A stretch of 64,000 nt of DNA, taken from positions 372,001 to 436,000 of the forward strand of contig NZ_JAGIOK010000001.1 of NCBI RefSeq assembly GCF_017876655.1, read 5' to 3'. This document shows positions 52,503-64,000 of this stretch, in pieces. The number at the start of each line of letters is the position of its first letter. The first letter of the stretch is position 1. This DNA comes from Microbacterium imperiale. GTDB lineage: Bacteria > Actinomycetota > Actinomycetes > Actinomycetales > Microbacteriaceae. Under the pieces are notes generated by a model. The model did no database searches, was not told where the DNA came from, and was given only the letters and a program-made list of their open reading frames with translations. Both the position numbers and the translations under genes were made by a program.

Positions 52503-54572
52503 ATGCCCGACAGCACGATCGACGCCGGACTCCACGACCCCCGCTTCGCCGACCTGGGCGTGACGCTGCACGACGGCGGCGGCACGCTGCGGGTGTGGTC
52601 GGAGCGCGCGAGCGCCATCACCGTCGTGCTCTTCGACGACGACGACCTGGACTGGGCCATCGACGAGCGCACCCTCAGCCCCGTCGGCGGCGGCATCTGG
52701 GAGGCGCGGATCGACGCCCTGCGCCCCGGCGTCCGCTACGCCCTGCGGGTCGACGGTCCCCACGGGCCGGGCAACGTCTTCAACCCGCAGACGCTGCTGC
52801 TCGACCCGTATGCCCGCGGTGTCGTCTCGGGCGGTCCCGGCGACCACCGGTCGGTCGTCGTCGACCCGGCCTTCGACTGGAACGGCGTGCGCAAGCCCCG
52901 CGTGCCGCACGACCGCACCGTCATCTACGAGGCGCATGTGAAGGGCCTGACCAAGCGGCATCCCGACATCCCGCCCGCACTGCACGGCACCTACGCCGGT
53001 CTCGGCCACCCCGCCATGATCGACCACCTGATCTCGCTCGGGGTCACGAGCGTCGAGCTGTTGCCCATCCACGCGTTCGACAGCGAGCCGCGACTGCTCG
53101 CCCTCGGGCTGGCGAACTACTGGGGGTACAACTCGGTCGGGTTCTTCGCGCCCCACCCGGCGTATGCCACGCAGGAGGCTCGGCGCGCTGGGCCGACCGC
53201 GGTGCTGAACGAGCTCAAGACGACGGTGCGCGCCCTGCATGCCGCCGGTCTCGAGGTGATCCTCGACGTCGTGTACAACCACACAGCCGAGCTCGAGCTG
53301 GGCGGCCCGCGCTCCAGCTTCCGGGGTATCGACAACCGCGCCTACTACCGCCAGCAGGAGGACGGTGCGTACATCGACGTGACCGGATGCGGCAACGCCG
53401 TCGACACCTCGACCGACGGCGTCGCGCGACTCGTGCTCGACTCGCTGCGGTACTGGAGCGAAGAGGTGCAGATCGACGGGTTCCGCTTCGACCTCGCCGT
53501 CACGCTCGGTCGTGACGCCGCCCACGCGTTCGATCCCGAACACCCGCTGCTCCGCGCGATCGTCGACGATCCCGTCCTGCGCGACGACAAGATGATCGCC
53601 GAGCCGTGGGACATCGGCCTCGGCGGCTGGCACACCGGCGGCTTCGCCGCCGGATGGCAGGAATGGAACGACCGATACCGCGACGGCATCCGCAACTTCT
53701 GGCTGAGCGACATCGACTACCTGCGCCGGGCGGGAACGTCGCCGGCCGGCGTCGGCGGCCTCGCCACGCACCTGGCCGGATCGGCCCCGCAGTTCGGCAC
53801 GGAGCGCGGCCCGCTGGCGGGCGTGAACTTCATCACGGCGCACGACGGATTCACGCTGCGCGACCTGGTCTCGTACGACGCCAAGCACAACGAGGCCAAC
53901 GGGGAGCACGGACGCGACGGCGCGGAGACGAACCGCTCCTTCAACCACGGTGCCGAAGGCGAGACGAACCGGGAGCCCGTCCTCGCCGCCCGACGCCGCG
54001 CCATGCGCAATCTCGCGGGTACGCTCCTGCTCTCCGCCGGCGTGCCGATGCTGACCGCGGGCGACGAGATGGGACGCACGCAGCTGGGCAACAACAACGC
54101 GTACTGCCACGACAGCGCGCTCACGTGGGTCGACTGGCAGCTCGCCGACTGGCAGGTCGACCTCCTCGAGCACGTGCGGGCGCTGACCCGGCTGCGCGCC
54201 GAGAACCCGGCGTTGCGGCCGGCGCGGTACGCCGATCCCGCCGACGACGTGCCCGAGGCATCGGTCATGCACTGGTTCGACGCGGACGGCGAGGGCATGA
54301 CGCAGGCCCGCTGGACCGATCCGGAGCACCGCACCCTGCAGTACCTCGCGACATCCACGCCGGCGCACGAAGCGCCCAATCGCATCCTGCTGATCATCCA
54401 CGGCCGAGAGGATGACGCCGAGGTCACTCTCCCCGCCGCCGCGGACGTGAGCTCGTTCACCTCGCTCTGGTCGAGCGAGGACGAGCGCCCCCGCGCTCGC
54501 GGGCAGCGATTCGTCCCGGGCGACCGGCTCCGCGTCTCCGGTCCCTCCCTCCATTTGCTCAGAGCGGACTGA
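52503..54572 (+). CDS. glgX: Glycogen debranching enzyme GlgX
   Basis: The 689-residue GH13 enzyme hydrolyses alpha-1,6 branches of glycogen. An N-terminal CBM48 (about residues 15-100) precedes the barrel with DVVYNHTAE, nucleophile Asp in IDGFRFDLA, acid Glu in MIAEPWDIG and the third Asp in TAHDGFTL; GlgX-specific YYRQQEDGAYIDVTGCGN is present. A TACTGT box (52490-52495) 7 bases before ATG 52503 suggests leaderless transcription. The glgX-glgE-glgB order places it with GlgE-pathway genes. Confidence 0.96.
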   Translation: MPDSTIDAGLHDPRFADLGVTLHDGGGTLRVWSERASAITVVLFDDDDLDWAIDERTLSPVGGGIWEARIDALRPGVRYALRVDGPHGPGNVFNPQTLLLDPYARGVVSGGPGDHRSVVVDPAFDWNGVRKPRVPHDRTVIYEAHVKGLTKRHPDIPPALHGTYAGLGHPAMIDHLISLGVTSVELLPIHAFDSEPRLLALGLANYWGYNSVGFFAPHPAYATQEARRAGPTAVLNELKTTVRALHAAGLEVILDVVYNHTAELELGGPRSSFRGIDNRAYYRQQEDGAYIDVTGCGNAVDTSTDGVARLVLDSLRYWSEEVQIDGFRFDLAVTLGRDAAHAFDPEHPLLRAIVDDPVLRDDKMIAEPWDIGLGGWHTGGFAAGWQEWNDRYRDGIRNFWLSDIDYLRRAGTSPAGVGGLATHLAGSAPQFGTERGPLAGVNFITAHDGFTLRDLVSYDAKHNEANGEHGRDGAETNRSFNHGAEGETNREPVLAARRRAMRNLAGTLLLSAGVPMLTAGDEMGRTQLGNNNAYCHDSALTWVDWQLADWQVDLLEHVRALTRLRAENPALRPARYADPADDVPEASVMHWFDADGEGMTQARWTDPEHRTLQYLATSTPAHEAPNRILLIIHGREDDAEVTLPAAADVSSFTSLWSSEDERPRARGQRFVPGDRLRVSGPSLHLLRAD

Positions 54573-54619
54573 GGCGCAAGCCCGTTTTTCGAACCGGTCC
54601 CCCGCGATATGTTCGAGCC

Positions 54620-56700
54620 GTGGCATCACTGACGCGCACGACCGCATCCGTTCCGTTCCGCAGCACCGCCGAGATCCCGGTGCGGCCCGCCGTGGCCGTC
54701 TCCTCGGCGGGCGACACCGTGACGGGACGCGTCCCGTTGCAGCGACCAGCACCGTCGGTGCCCGGTGACCTGTTCCGCCCGTCGGCCTTCGCCGGTGAAG
54801 CGGTGCCGTTCCGGGTGACCGCCTTCCGCGAGGGGCACGACGCCATCGGCGTTCACCTGCGGCTGATCTCCCCCGACGGCGCGGAGTCACTGCACCGTCT
54901 CACGCCGCTCAACGACGGGTTCGACCGGTGGTCCGTGCTCGTCGCGCCGCTCAGCGAGGGGATCTGGCGGTTCCGCTACGAGGCCTTCGGCGACGACTTC
55001 GCGACGTGGCAGCACGCCGCCGCCATCAAGATCGCCGCCGGCGTCGACGTCGAGCTCATGCGCGAGTCCGGAGCGCTGCTGCTCAAGCGCGCAGCGGGTG
55101 AGAAGAGCCGGCCCGCTGCCGAGCGCAAGCGCCTGGATGCCGCTGCGGCACGCCTGCGGGATGTCGCAGCCGACGCCGTCGACGCGCTCGAGGTGGTTCG
55201 CGACGGCGAGCTCGCGAGCATCTTCGCCGCGCGGCCGCTGCAGTCGCTGCTCACCATCGGCGACCAGCGCGAGCTGCTCGTCGAGCGCGAGCGCGCCGGG
55301 GTAGGCGCGTGGTACGAGTTCTTCCCCCGGTCCGAGGGCGCCGAACGGCTGCCCGACGGCACCGTCCGCAGCGGCTCGTTCGTCACCGCGCGCGACCGCC
55401 TCGCCGGAGTCGCCGCCATGGGCTTCGACGTGCTCTACCTCCCGCCGATCCACCCGATCGGCCGCACCCACCGCAAGGGCCCCAACAACACCCTGACCGC
55501 CGGCCCGAACGATCCCGGGTCGCCGTGGGCCATCGGCGGCCCCGAGGGCGGACACGACGCCGTCCACCCCGACCTCGGCACCCTCGAGGACTTCCGCGGC
55601 TTCCTGGCCGCGGCATCCGACGCCGGTCTCGAGGTCGCCCTCGACCTCGCACTGCAGGCATCGCCCGACCACCCGTGGGTCACCGAGCACCCGGAGTGGT
55701 TCACGACCCTGCCGGACGGGTCCATCGCGTATGCCGAGAACCCGCCGAAGAAGTACCAGGACATCTACCCGATCAACTTCGACAACGACCCCGCCGGGAT
55801 CCGTGCCGAGGTGCTCCGGGTCGTGCGCCACTGGATCGCGCAGGGCGTGCGGATCTTCCGCGTCGACAACCCCCACACGAAGCCGCTGCAGTTCTGGGAG
55901 TGGCTCATCGCGACGATCGCGGACGAGACCCCCGGCGTCGTCTTCCTCGCCGAGGCTTTCACGCGCCCCGCTCCGATGCAGGGACTGGCGATGGCCGGCT
56001 TCCAGCAGAGCTATTCGTACTTCACCTGGCGCAACACGAAGGAGGAGCTCGAGGAGTTCCTCGCCTCGGTCGCTCACGACACGGCGGACTTCATGCGTCC
56101 CAACCTGTTCGTGAACACACCCGACATCCTGACCGAGTACCTGCAGTACGGCGGACGCCCGGCGTACAAGATCCGCGCCGCGATCGCCGCCACCGCCGGT
56201 GCGTCCTACGGCGTGTACGCCGGCTACGAACTGGTCGAGAACGTCGCGCGGCCCGGCTCGGAAGAGAACATCGACAACGAGAAGTACGAGTACAAGCTGC
56301 GCGACTGGGCCGCAGCCGAGGAGCGCGGCGAATCGCTCGCACCGTTCCTCACCCGGCTGAACGAGATCCGCCGCGCGCACCCCGCGCTGCGCCAGCTCCG
56401 GAACCTCTCGTTCCACTGGTCGGACGACGAGGCGATCGTCGTGTTCTCGAAGCACCTGCCCGCCGAGCTCACCGCCGACGGCGTCGCCGACACGATCCTC
56501 GTCGTCGTGAACGTCGACGCCCACTCGGCTCGCGAGACGACCGTCCACCTCGACACGACCGTCTGGGGCATCGCGCCCGGCGACGAGTACGAGGTCGAGG
56601 ATCTGCTCACCGGCGCCGTCTGGACCTGGAACGACCACAACTATGTGCGCCTCGACGCCTTCGTCGAACCGGTGCACATCCTGCACGTGAAGGAACGCCG

Positions 56701-56704
<4 letters not shown>
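54620..56704 (+). CDS. glgE: Alpha-1,4-glucan:maltose-1-phosphate maltosyltransferase GlgE
   Basis: GlgE extends alpha-glucan using maltose-1-phosphate. The 694-residue GH13_3 enzyme has an N-terminal beta-sandwich, the segment PPIHPIGRTHRKGPNNTL, ENPPKKYQDIYPINFDND, nucleophile Asp in FRVDNPHTKP and acid Glu in FLAEAFTRP. GTG 54620 lies 6 bases after TATGTT (54608-54613): leaderless. It overlaps glgB (ATGA). The treS-pep2 genes that make maltose-1-phosphate are not in the window. Confidence 0.97.
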
Positions 56705-58836
<2,132 letters not shown>

Positions 58837-58842
58837 TACGCG

Positions 58843-58892
58843 GATACGACGAGGGGGCCAGCACCGTCAGGTGCCGGCCCCCTCGTCGTATC
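58843..58892. terminator. Bidirectional terminator between glgB and the thioredoxin gene
   Basis: A 17-bp perfect stem (58843-58859 with 58876-58892) encloses a second 5-bp stem (GCACC-GTCA-GGTGC). It lies between convergent genes and can serve both. Confidence 0.88.
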
Positions 58893-58894
58893 GG

Positions 58895-59848
58895 TCAGAA
58901 CAGCAGGGAGGCCAGGCGTCCCCGGGCGGCGATGACGCGCGGGTCGGAGTCGCCGACGAGGCCGAAGAGTTCGAGCAGCCGCGCGCGGACAGCGGCACGC
59001 TCGTCATCTCGCGTGGCCGAGAACAGGTCGAGCAGGCGACCGAACGCATCCTCGACGTGTCCCCCGGCGATGTCCAGATCGGCCACGAGGAGCTGCGCCT
59101 CGACGTCGCTCGGAGACCCGGCGGCGGCAGCGCGGGCGGCCGCGAGATCCACGTCCTGCACGCGGGCGAGAAGCTTCACCTGGCCGAGACCTGCGGCAGC
59201 GTCGGCATCGCGGGGATTCTCGGCGAGAGCCTGCTCGTAGGCCGCGACGGCACGGGGGTAGTCCCCCGCCTCGATCGCGGCGAAGGCTTCGGCGTGCAGC
59301 GGCGGCAGCGGCGGTTCGGTGGGCTCGGCCTCGCCGTCAGCGGCATCCTCGCCCGCGGGCACGGTGCCGGTGACGCCGTGCTGCGCTGCCAGCTGCAGCA
59401 GCTGTGCGAACACCTCGCGCACCTGCTGCTCCGGAACGGCACCGGTGAACAGCGGAACCGGCTGCCCCGCGACGAGGGCGACGACCATGGGGATGGACTG
59501 GGCGCGGAAACCCTGTGCCAGCTGCGGATTGGCGTCGACGTCGACCTCGGCCAGCACCAGACGTCCGGCGAGCTCGGTCACGACCTTCTCGAGCACGGGG
59601 CTGAGCTGCTTGCACGGCCCGCACCACTCGGCCCAGAGGTCGACGACGACCGGCACCGTGCGCGACAGTTCGAGGACCTCGCCGAAGCTCTGGTCGGTCA
59701 CGTCGAAGATCAGTCGCGACGTCGCACCCGCATCGGTGCCCGCCGGGGGCGCCGCCGGCGCGGCACCGGCACTGGGTGCCGGGCGGTTGCGCAGCGAGGA
59801 GAGGTCGATGGCGCCGCGGAGCACGGCACTGGAGGTGGGATCGCTCAT
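58895..59848 (-). CDS. Thioredoxin-TPR protein (CnoX/YbbN-like)
   Basis: The 317-residue protein has a disordered Pro/Ala N-terminus, a thioredoxin domain with WCGPCK (C76, C79) and cis-Pro in AQSIPMVVAL, and a C-terminal helical TPR-like region (LHAEAFAAIEAGDYPRAVAA...). This is the architecture of CnoX/YbbN chaperedoxins, although actinobacterial versions keep the redox-active CGPC motif. The ATG directly follows the stop of the upstream membrane protein (TGAATG). Confidence 0.92.
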   Translation of the reverse strand: MSDPTSSAVLRGAIDLSSLRNRPAPSAGAAPAAPPAGTDAGATSRLIFDVTDQSFGEVLELSRTVPVVVDLWAEWCGPCKQLSPVLEKVVTELAGRLVLAEVDVDANPQLAQGFRAQSIPMVVALVAGQPVPLFTGAVPEQQVREVFAQLLQLAAQHGVTGTVPAGEDAADGEAEPTEPPLPPLHAEAFAAIEAGDYPRAVAAYEQALAENPRDADAAAGLGQVKLLARVQDVDLAAARAAAAGSPSDVEAQLLVADLDIAGGHVEDAFGRLLDLFSATRDDERAAVRARLLELFGLVGDSDPRVIAARGRLASLLF

Positions 59849-61633
59849 TCAGACAACCTTCGCGGAGAGGACATTGGACCGGTACCCGAGGAACTGGATG
59901 GGCTGCGAGGAGCCGGCCCCGGGGACGAAGAAGAACAGCTGGTCGGCGTACGTCGTGGTGAAGCCGGTGGATGACTGCGAGACGCCGGTGAGCGCGCTCG
60001 CGACCGGGTTCGTGTCGGGCACGTTGATCACGGCGTCCGGGTTGCTCGGGGTGAAGGTGTGATCCTCGGTGATGGTGACGGCGACGATGGCGCCGCTCTC
60101 GAGGGTCTGCAGCGCGATGGGCGCCTGGTTCCCGGCTTGAGTCGTGAACGACACCGAGCCGGTCTCGGCACCGGTCTGGTTGAAGTCGTTCGTGATCTGC
60201 TCGCGATTGGCGGTCACGCCTGCGCGGAACGCGTCACCTTCCGCTTCGAACAGCTGCGCGTACGGGCTCGCGTCTCCGTTGGTCAGCAGATCGGCGTAGG
60301 CCGCCGCCAGATCCTGGGGCGCCAGCACGAGGAACGGCGAGTCCGGCGCCACCTGCGCCGCGCCGAGGTAGGACGGCGCCAGTTCGGGGAAGGTGTCGGT
60401 CGCCAGCTCGGCGATGTAGCCGAGCTTGTAGTTCGCCCACGGATCCTGCTGGCTGACGGTCATGATCGTGTCGGCCGCGCCGTCGCTGCCCTCGACCACG
60501 GCGAGGAACGTTCGGGGCCACTGCTCGAACGTCTCGGGGAGCAGGATCTCGAGCGGCTCGGCCGGGATCGGCGGCAACGGGGCCCGGTCGGCGATCTTCG
60601 AGCGGAGGGTGTAGTTGGTCTCGCGCTCGGCGAGGGCAGGGCCGCTCAGCCGGGTCGCCGCGAGGGCGGCATCCGCCGAGGCATCGGCCGTCGACACATC
60701 CTCGGCGATGCGCGCGAGGATGCGCTCGGCCTGCTTCTCGGTGACCGCGGGCGGCGCCTGGTCGGGATCGGCGACGACCGTGGTCGTCGGGGACGGGGTC
60801 GCGGTGGGCGCGAGCTGCGGCCACGCGTCGGCGGAGCAGCCCGACAGCGCGACGATCGAGACGAGCGGCAGGGCCAGGAGAGCCTGACGTCCGCGCGTGA
60901 GCTTCCGGCGCGGCGGCCGCGCGGAGATGACGCCCTTGGCCTCGTTCTCGACGGAGATGTCGATCGGCTGCGTCTGGGTCATCGGGATGCCCTTGCGTCG
61001 CGGACCGCGCGAGCGGCGGAGGTGCCGCCAGCCGAGCGCGTACATGATGATGCCGAACAGCAGCAGCACACCGCCGAGGACGATCAGCGGCCCTGCCCAC
61101 GGCGTGTTGGATTCGATCGGCCAGGTCACCTCGATGTCGGCGGGAGCGGGCGCGGTGCCGTCCGAGGCGATCACGAGACTCATCTCCTCGGGCAGCTGCA
61201 GAGACGTCTGCAGCGCATCGTCGCGCTGGAACTCCTCGAGCCAGAGGTCTGAGCCCACCGGGGAGGGCATCGGGGCGGCCGTGCCGTCCTCGTTGGGAGC
61301 GGGGGTCGCGGTCGCGGCGACCTCCGAGACGGTGGCGTCGCCGTCCTCGCCCACCGAGATGCGGTTGTGCTCGGTGCGAGACAGCCATGCCTCGACGTCC
61401 GCGGTGCGGCCGTACGCAGCGAAGACGGTGCCCTCGCCGCGGATGCTGAGGGTCTGCGCGCCTGGACGAGAGGTGAGCACATCGCCCTCGAGCATCGTGA
61501 ACGGCGCATCCCCCGCGACCGTCACCGACTCGCTGACCGTCTCGGGCCCGCGCAGGATCGTCCGCTGCGCGATGCCGGCCCCGATCATCACGGTGGCCAA
61601 CACGAACGCGACGACAGCCCACACGAAACGCAC
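59849..61633 (-). CDS. Large membrane protein with internal lipobox-like segment
   Basis: Unrecognised protein of about 594 residues. Hydrophobic segments lie near residues 3-22, 183-202 and 252-266, separated by an extracytoplasmic domain with a Pro/Ala/Thr-rich linker; a large C-terminal domain of about 325 residues follows. The third segment ends VALSGC, exactly like a lipoprotein lipobox, in mid-protein. I chose GTG 61633 because GGAGAGG lies 9 bases upstream; GTG 61651 is also in frame. It may be two ancestral genes joined: a bitopic membrane protein and a lipoprotein starting near the internal MTQTQPID. Confidence 0.75.
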   Translation of the reverse strand: MRFVWAVVAFVLATVMIGAGIAQRTILRGPETVSESVTVAGDAPFTMLEGDVLTSRPGAQTLSIRGEGTVFAAYGRTADVEAWLSRTEHNRISVGEDGDATVSEVAATATPAPNEDGTAAPMPSPVGSDLWLEEFQRDDALQTSLQLPEEMSLVIASDGTAPAPADIEVTWPIESNTPWAGPLIVLGGVLLLFGIIMYALGWRHLRRSRGPRRKGIPMTQTQPIDISVENEAKGVISARPPRRKLTRGRQALLALPLVSIVALSGCSADAWPQLAPTATPSPTTTVVADPDQAPPAVTEKQAERILARIAEDVSTADASADAALAATRLSGPALAERETNYTLRSKIADRAPLPPIPAEPLEILLPETFEQWPRTFLAVVEGSDGAADTIMTVSQQDPWANYKLGYIAELATDTFPELAPSYLGAAQVAPDSPFLVLAPQDLAAAYADLLTNGDASPYAQLFEAEGDAFRAGVTANREQITNDFNQTGAETGSVSFTTQAGNQAPIALQTLESGAIVAVTITEDHTFTPSNPDAVINVPDTNPVASALTGVSQSSTGFTTTYADQLFFFVPGAGSSQPIQFLGYRSNVLSAKVV

Positions 61634-61790
61634 GAAGAAACACCTCTCCACATCCGGAACGGGACCACCGAACGCTTGATCGACGTTTCAGACTATCGAA
61701 AACGACCTGAAAGCGTCGTGAGAGGGGCGCCTGGCGGGCAACATCCGCTTCTGATCGTAGGGTGAGTTGATCCGACCCCGGGAGGCGTCC

Positions 61791-62861
61791 GTGAAGTTGC
61801 AGAACCCGTTCCGCACGGCGCTCATCGCCACGCTCGGCGTCGGCGTCGGGATCCTCATCATCGGCGGCATCCAGACGCTGTCGACGATTCTGCTCTACGT
61901 CGGAACCGCGCTCTTCCTCGCACTCGGGCTCGACCCGGTCGTGTCGTGGCTCGAACGACGCAAGCTCCCCCGCTGGGCGGCGCTGCTGATCACCTTCGCC
62001 GCACTGCTCGCCGCCTTCGCAGGCATCATCCTCATGGTCGTGCCGATCATCGTGTCGCAGATCTCACAGCTGGTCGCCGCGATCCAGGACCTCGTGACCG
62101 GCGGACAGTGGGATCCCGTCACCGCGATCAAGGACTGGCTGACGGCGACCTTCCCGCAGCTCGACGTCGACGAGCTCTTCCAGTACCTCTCCGACTGGTA
62201 CGCCTCGCTCGACATCGGCGCCATCGGCGGCTCGATCACCGAATCGCTCATCACCATCGGCGGAACGATCATCAGCGGCTTCACCGGCGCGGTCATCGTC
62301 CTGATCCTGACGATCTACTTCACGGCATCGACGCCGAGCCTCAAGGCCGCCGTCTACCAGCTCGTGCCCGCTTCGCGTCGCCCGCGGTTCATCGACCTCT
62401 CCGAGCAGATCACCGCCTCGGTCGGCTTCTACGTCATGGGGCAGGTGTCGCTCGGCGTCATCAACGGTGTGCTCAGCGCCATCTTCCTCAGCGTCATCGG
62501 GGCCCCATTCCCCGCCGTCCTGGCCGTCATCGCGTTCTTCTTCTCGCTCATCCCGCTGGTCGGAACACTGACGGGATCGGCGATCATCGTGCTGACCTGC
62601 CTGATCCCCGGGCTCTCCGACCCGCAGACGGCGCTGTGGGCGGCGATCTGGTACATCGTGTACATGCAGGTCGAGGCGTACCTCATCTCGCCGCGCATCA
62701 TGAACCGCGCCGTCTCGATCCCGGGCGCCGTCGTCGTCATCGCGGCGCTCGCGGGAGCCGCCCTCGGTCAGCTGCTCGGCGCCCTCGTCGCCATCCCGGT
62801 CGCCGCCAGCATCCTGATCATCTACCGCCAGGTGGTCATCCCCCGGCAGAACGAGCGCTGA
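61791..62861 (+). CDS. AI-2E (PerM/YdiK) family transporter
   Basis: The 356-residue membrane protein has the eight-segment layout of the AI-2 exporter family: a helical hairpin, a long soluble loop (about residues 95-145) and the conserved VYMQVEAYLISPRIMNRAV with GAVVVIAALAGAALGQLLGA segments in the C-terminal half. Substrates range from autoinducer-2 to ions; none can be assigned here. A GGGAGGCG site precedes GTG 61791. Its stop abuts the convergent hydrolase stop. Confidence 0.9.
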   Translation: MKLQNPFRTALIATLGVGVGILIIGGIQTLSTILLYVGTALFLALGLDPVVSWLERRKLPRWAALLITFAALLAAFAGIILMVVPIIVSQISQLVAAIQDLVTGGQWDPVTAIKDWLTATFPQLDVDELFQYLSDWYASLDIGAIGGSITESLITIGGTIISGFTGAVIVLILTIYFTASTPSLKAAVYQLVPASRRPRFIDLSEQITASVGFYVMGQVSLGVINGVLSAIFLSVIGAPFPAVLAVIAFFFSLIPLVGTLTGSAIIVLTCLIPGLSDPQTALWAAIWYIVYMQVEAYLISPRIMNRAVSIPGAVVVIAALAGAALGQLLGALVAIPVAASILIIYRQVVIPRQNER

Positions 62862-63608
62862 TCAGGCGGAGGGCGCTGCGTCGCGGCCCGCGTCCTCGTC
62901 CCACTCGTCGGCGAGCGGGAGGGCGTCGGGATGGACCGCCGCCACGATCTCGGTCAGCACGCGCCGCGTCTGGTTCTCGCCCACCCACAGATGCTTCCCG
63001 CCCTCGACGGCGATGAGCGTCGCCTGCGGGACCGTCGCGAAGCGCTCGCGCGCTTCGGCGGGACGCAGATAGTCGTCGAACTCGGGAACGACGATGACGA
63101 CACGTCGAGAGTCGCCCGCCCACGCCGCCACCTCGGCGGCGCTCGCGCGATGCAGCGGCGGCGAGAGGAGGATGATCCCCTCGACGTCGTGGTCGCGACC
63201 GTACTTCAGCGCCAGCTCGGTGCCGAAGGACCAACCGACGAGCCACGGCCGGGGCAGCCCGCGCTCGCGGACGAGATCCATGGCGGCGGCGACGTCGAAC
63301 GCCTCGGCGACGCCGCCGTCGAACGCGCCGTCACTCGTGCCGCGCGGCGACGTGGTACCGCGTGTGTTGAAGCGCAGCACCGCCAGATCGGCGAGGGCCG
63401 GCAGCCGCCCGGCGGCCTTGCGCAGGATGTGCGAGTCCATGAAGCCGCCCGCCGTCGGGAGCGGATGCAGCGTCACGAGGGTCGCCGCCGGCGCCCCGCT
63501 CTCCGGAAGCGCGAGCTCGCCGACCAGTCGCAGCCCGTCGATCGTGTGCAGTTCGATGTCTTCGCGGCGGGCGGGCAGCTGAACCGGCCCGCGGATCTCG
63601 ATCGTCAT
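62862..63608 (-). CDS. Alpha/beta hydrolase
   Basis: The 248-residue protein has the alpha/beta-hydrolase fold with nucleophile S127 in GWSFGTE, an oxyanion strand VTLHPLPTAGG, an FNTRGTTSPRG segment as in the serine-aminopeptidase/S33-like group and a C-terminal VEGGKHLWVGE histidine. Substrate unknown. ATG 63608 has a GGAGGATCGC ribosome site and overlaps the upstream small gene (ATGA). Confidence 0.88.
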   Translation of the reverse strand: MTIEIRGPVQLPARREDIELHTIDGLRLVGELALPESGAPAATLVTLHPLPTAGGFMDSHILRKAAGRLPALADLAVLRFNTRGTTSPRGTSDGAFDGGVAEAFDVAAAMDLVRERGLPRPWLVGWSFGTELALKYGRDHDVEGIILLSPPLHRASAAEVAAWAGDSRRVVIVVPEFDDYLRPAEARERFATVPQATLIAVEGGKHLWVGENQTRRVLTEIVAAVHPDALPLADEWDEDAGRDAAPSA

Positions 63609-63886
63609 GCGATCCTCCAACATGCTGAGTGCCAATGCCGGCGTGCGGCCAGGTCTGCGGCATCACCCAGGACCCCGTCGGCGCGCCACGCGACGAGGTG
63701 GGCGACCCCGACGCCGATCTGCCGACCGCATCCGGGGCAGACGTAGGTCTTCTGCGCCTGGGTGGCCGAGATGGGTTGGACCGTCCACTCGAACCCGCGG
63801 CGCGTCTCGCTGCGCTTCCAGCCGTTGAGCAGACGCTCGAACGATTCGTCCGGCGGATCGGGACGACGACGGTGGGACCGGGGCAT
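63605..63886 (-). CDS. Small protein with zinc-knuckle-like CxxC...H/C motif
   Basis: The 93-residue protein has a basic N-terminus, a TYVCPGCGRQIGVGVAHLVAW core and a final RRHWHSACWRIA, so two Cys plus a His/Cys pair could bind zinc. It is a conserved-looking actinobacterial hypothetical protein. ATG 63886 was chosen because the protein begins with the family-like MPRSHRRRPD; longer starts would approach the upstream gene stop. Confidence 0.7.
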   Translation of the reverse strand: MPRSHRRRPDPPDESFERLLNGWKRSETRRGFEWTVQPISATQAQKTYVCPGCGRQIGVGVAHLVAWRADGVLGDAADLAARRHWHSACWRIA

Positions 63887-63897
63887 GAGTAGCCGGG

Positions 63898-64000
63898 TCA
63901 CCACCAGTGGTTGCTCGTCCAGAAGGCGTGTGCGGCGGCCCAGCTGCCGTAACGCCCGACCGCGTACCCGTGGGCCCAGCGCAGATTGTCGACCGGGTTG
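63898..64000 (-). CDS. C-terminal end of a cell-wall-hydrolase-like protein (runs off window)
   Basis: An open frame from the window edge reads NPVDNLRWAHGYAVGRYGSW then AAAHAFWTSNHWW and stops at 63898-63900. This tail is typical of lytic-transglycosylase/aggregation-promoting-factor C-terminal domains of secreted peptidoglycan hydrolases in actinobacteria, which end in ...FW..N.WW. Only 33 residues are visible, so the full domain structure is unknown. Confidence 0.7.
   Translation of the reverse strand, partial: NPVDNLRWAHGYAVGRYGSWAAAHAFWTSNHWW

Overview
The window is a high-GC, gene-dense actinobacterial chromosome segment, most likely Microbacteriaceae and probably Microbacterium or a close relative. 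Supporting signs are the clpX-clpP2-clpP1-tig block, the clpS-DUF2017 pair, the GlgE-type glucan genes, group II truncated haemoglobin, many ATGA/GTGA gene overlaps, and many apparently leaderless genes whose TANNNT -10 box lies 6-9 bases before the start codon. The genus is inferred from gene content; no rRNA is present to fix it.

Layout. 1-4089: MFS exporter (cut by the window edge) with an ArsR-like repressor, M3 peptidase, RibD/DHFR-like reductase. 4150-8548: clpX, clpP2, clpP1, tig, all leftward. 8620-8857: divergent tRNA-Pro(TGG) and tRNA-Gly(TCC). 8813-14391: a 5.5-kb integrative element in the 3' half of tRNA-Gly, bounded by 46-bp perfect direct repeats. 14430-37149: housekeeping and accessory genes (gamma-carbonic anhydrase, dps, amidohydrolase-paiB-nei-rpiB, pepN, ABC transporter with two-component system, mscS-glbO, tesB, ettA, ssb, msrA, mocR/yczE, tetR with a membrane protein, tRNA-Arg). 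37225-41255: orn, tRNA-His, metallopeptidase-clpS-DUF2017, a P-loop kinase-like gene, GerW-like gene, dinB. 41350-52457: gatCAB, fadD, a GCS2 ligase, ligA, mnmA, cysteine desulfurase. 52503-58836: glgX, glgE, glgB. 58895-64000: thioredoxin-TPR protein, membrane protein, AI-2E-family exporter, hydrolase, small Zn-binding protein, and the C-terminal end of a cell-wall-hydrolase-like protein.

The most interesting object is the small element. It has a tyrosine integrase and an HTH partner leftward. Rightward it has a tightly overlapped operon: Xre-type repressor, excisionase-like HTH, a 38-aa ORF, a winged-helix replication-initiator-like protein, a terminase-small-subunit-like protein, a 74-aa ORF, an HNH/zinc-ribbon-like protein and a 230-aa orphan. 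Inside the initiator gene lie four 19-bp iterons, one out of codon phase with the rest, followed by an A-rich stretch. This lambda-O-like arrangement suggests a built-in replication origin. Paired GTGCCCT repeats 11 bp apart near both ends look like integrase arm sites. There are no capsid, tail, large-terminase or conjugation genes, so I infer a minimal phage satellite that replicates itself and may divert a helper's packaging. That is a hypothesis.

Regulatory architecture is readable in several places: an 18-bp palindrome over the leaderless arsR -10, an inverted repeat over both -35 regions of mocR/yczE, and two divergent leaderless genes whose -10 boxes overlap within a 20-bp intergenic gap.
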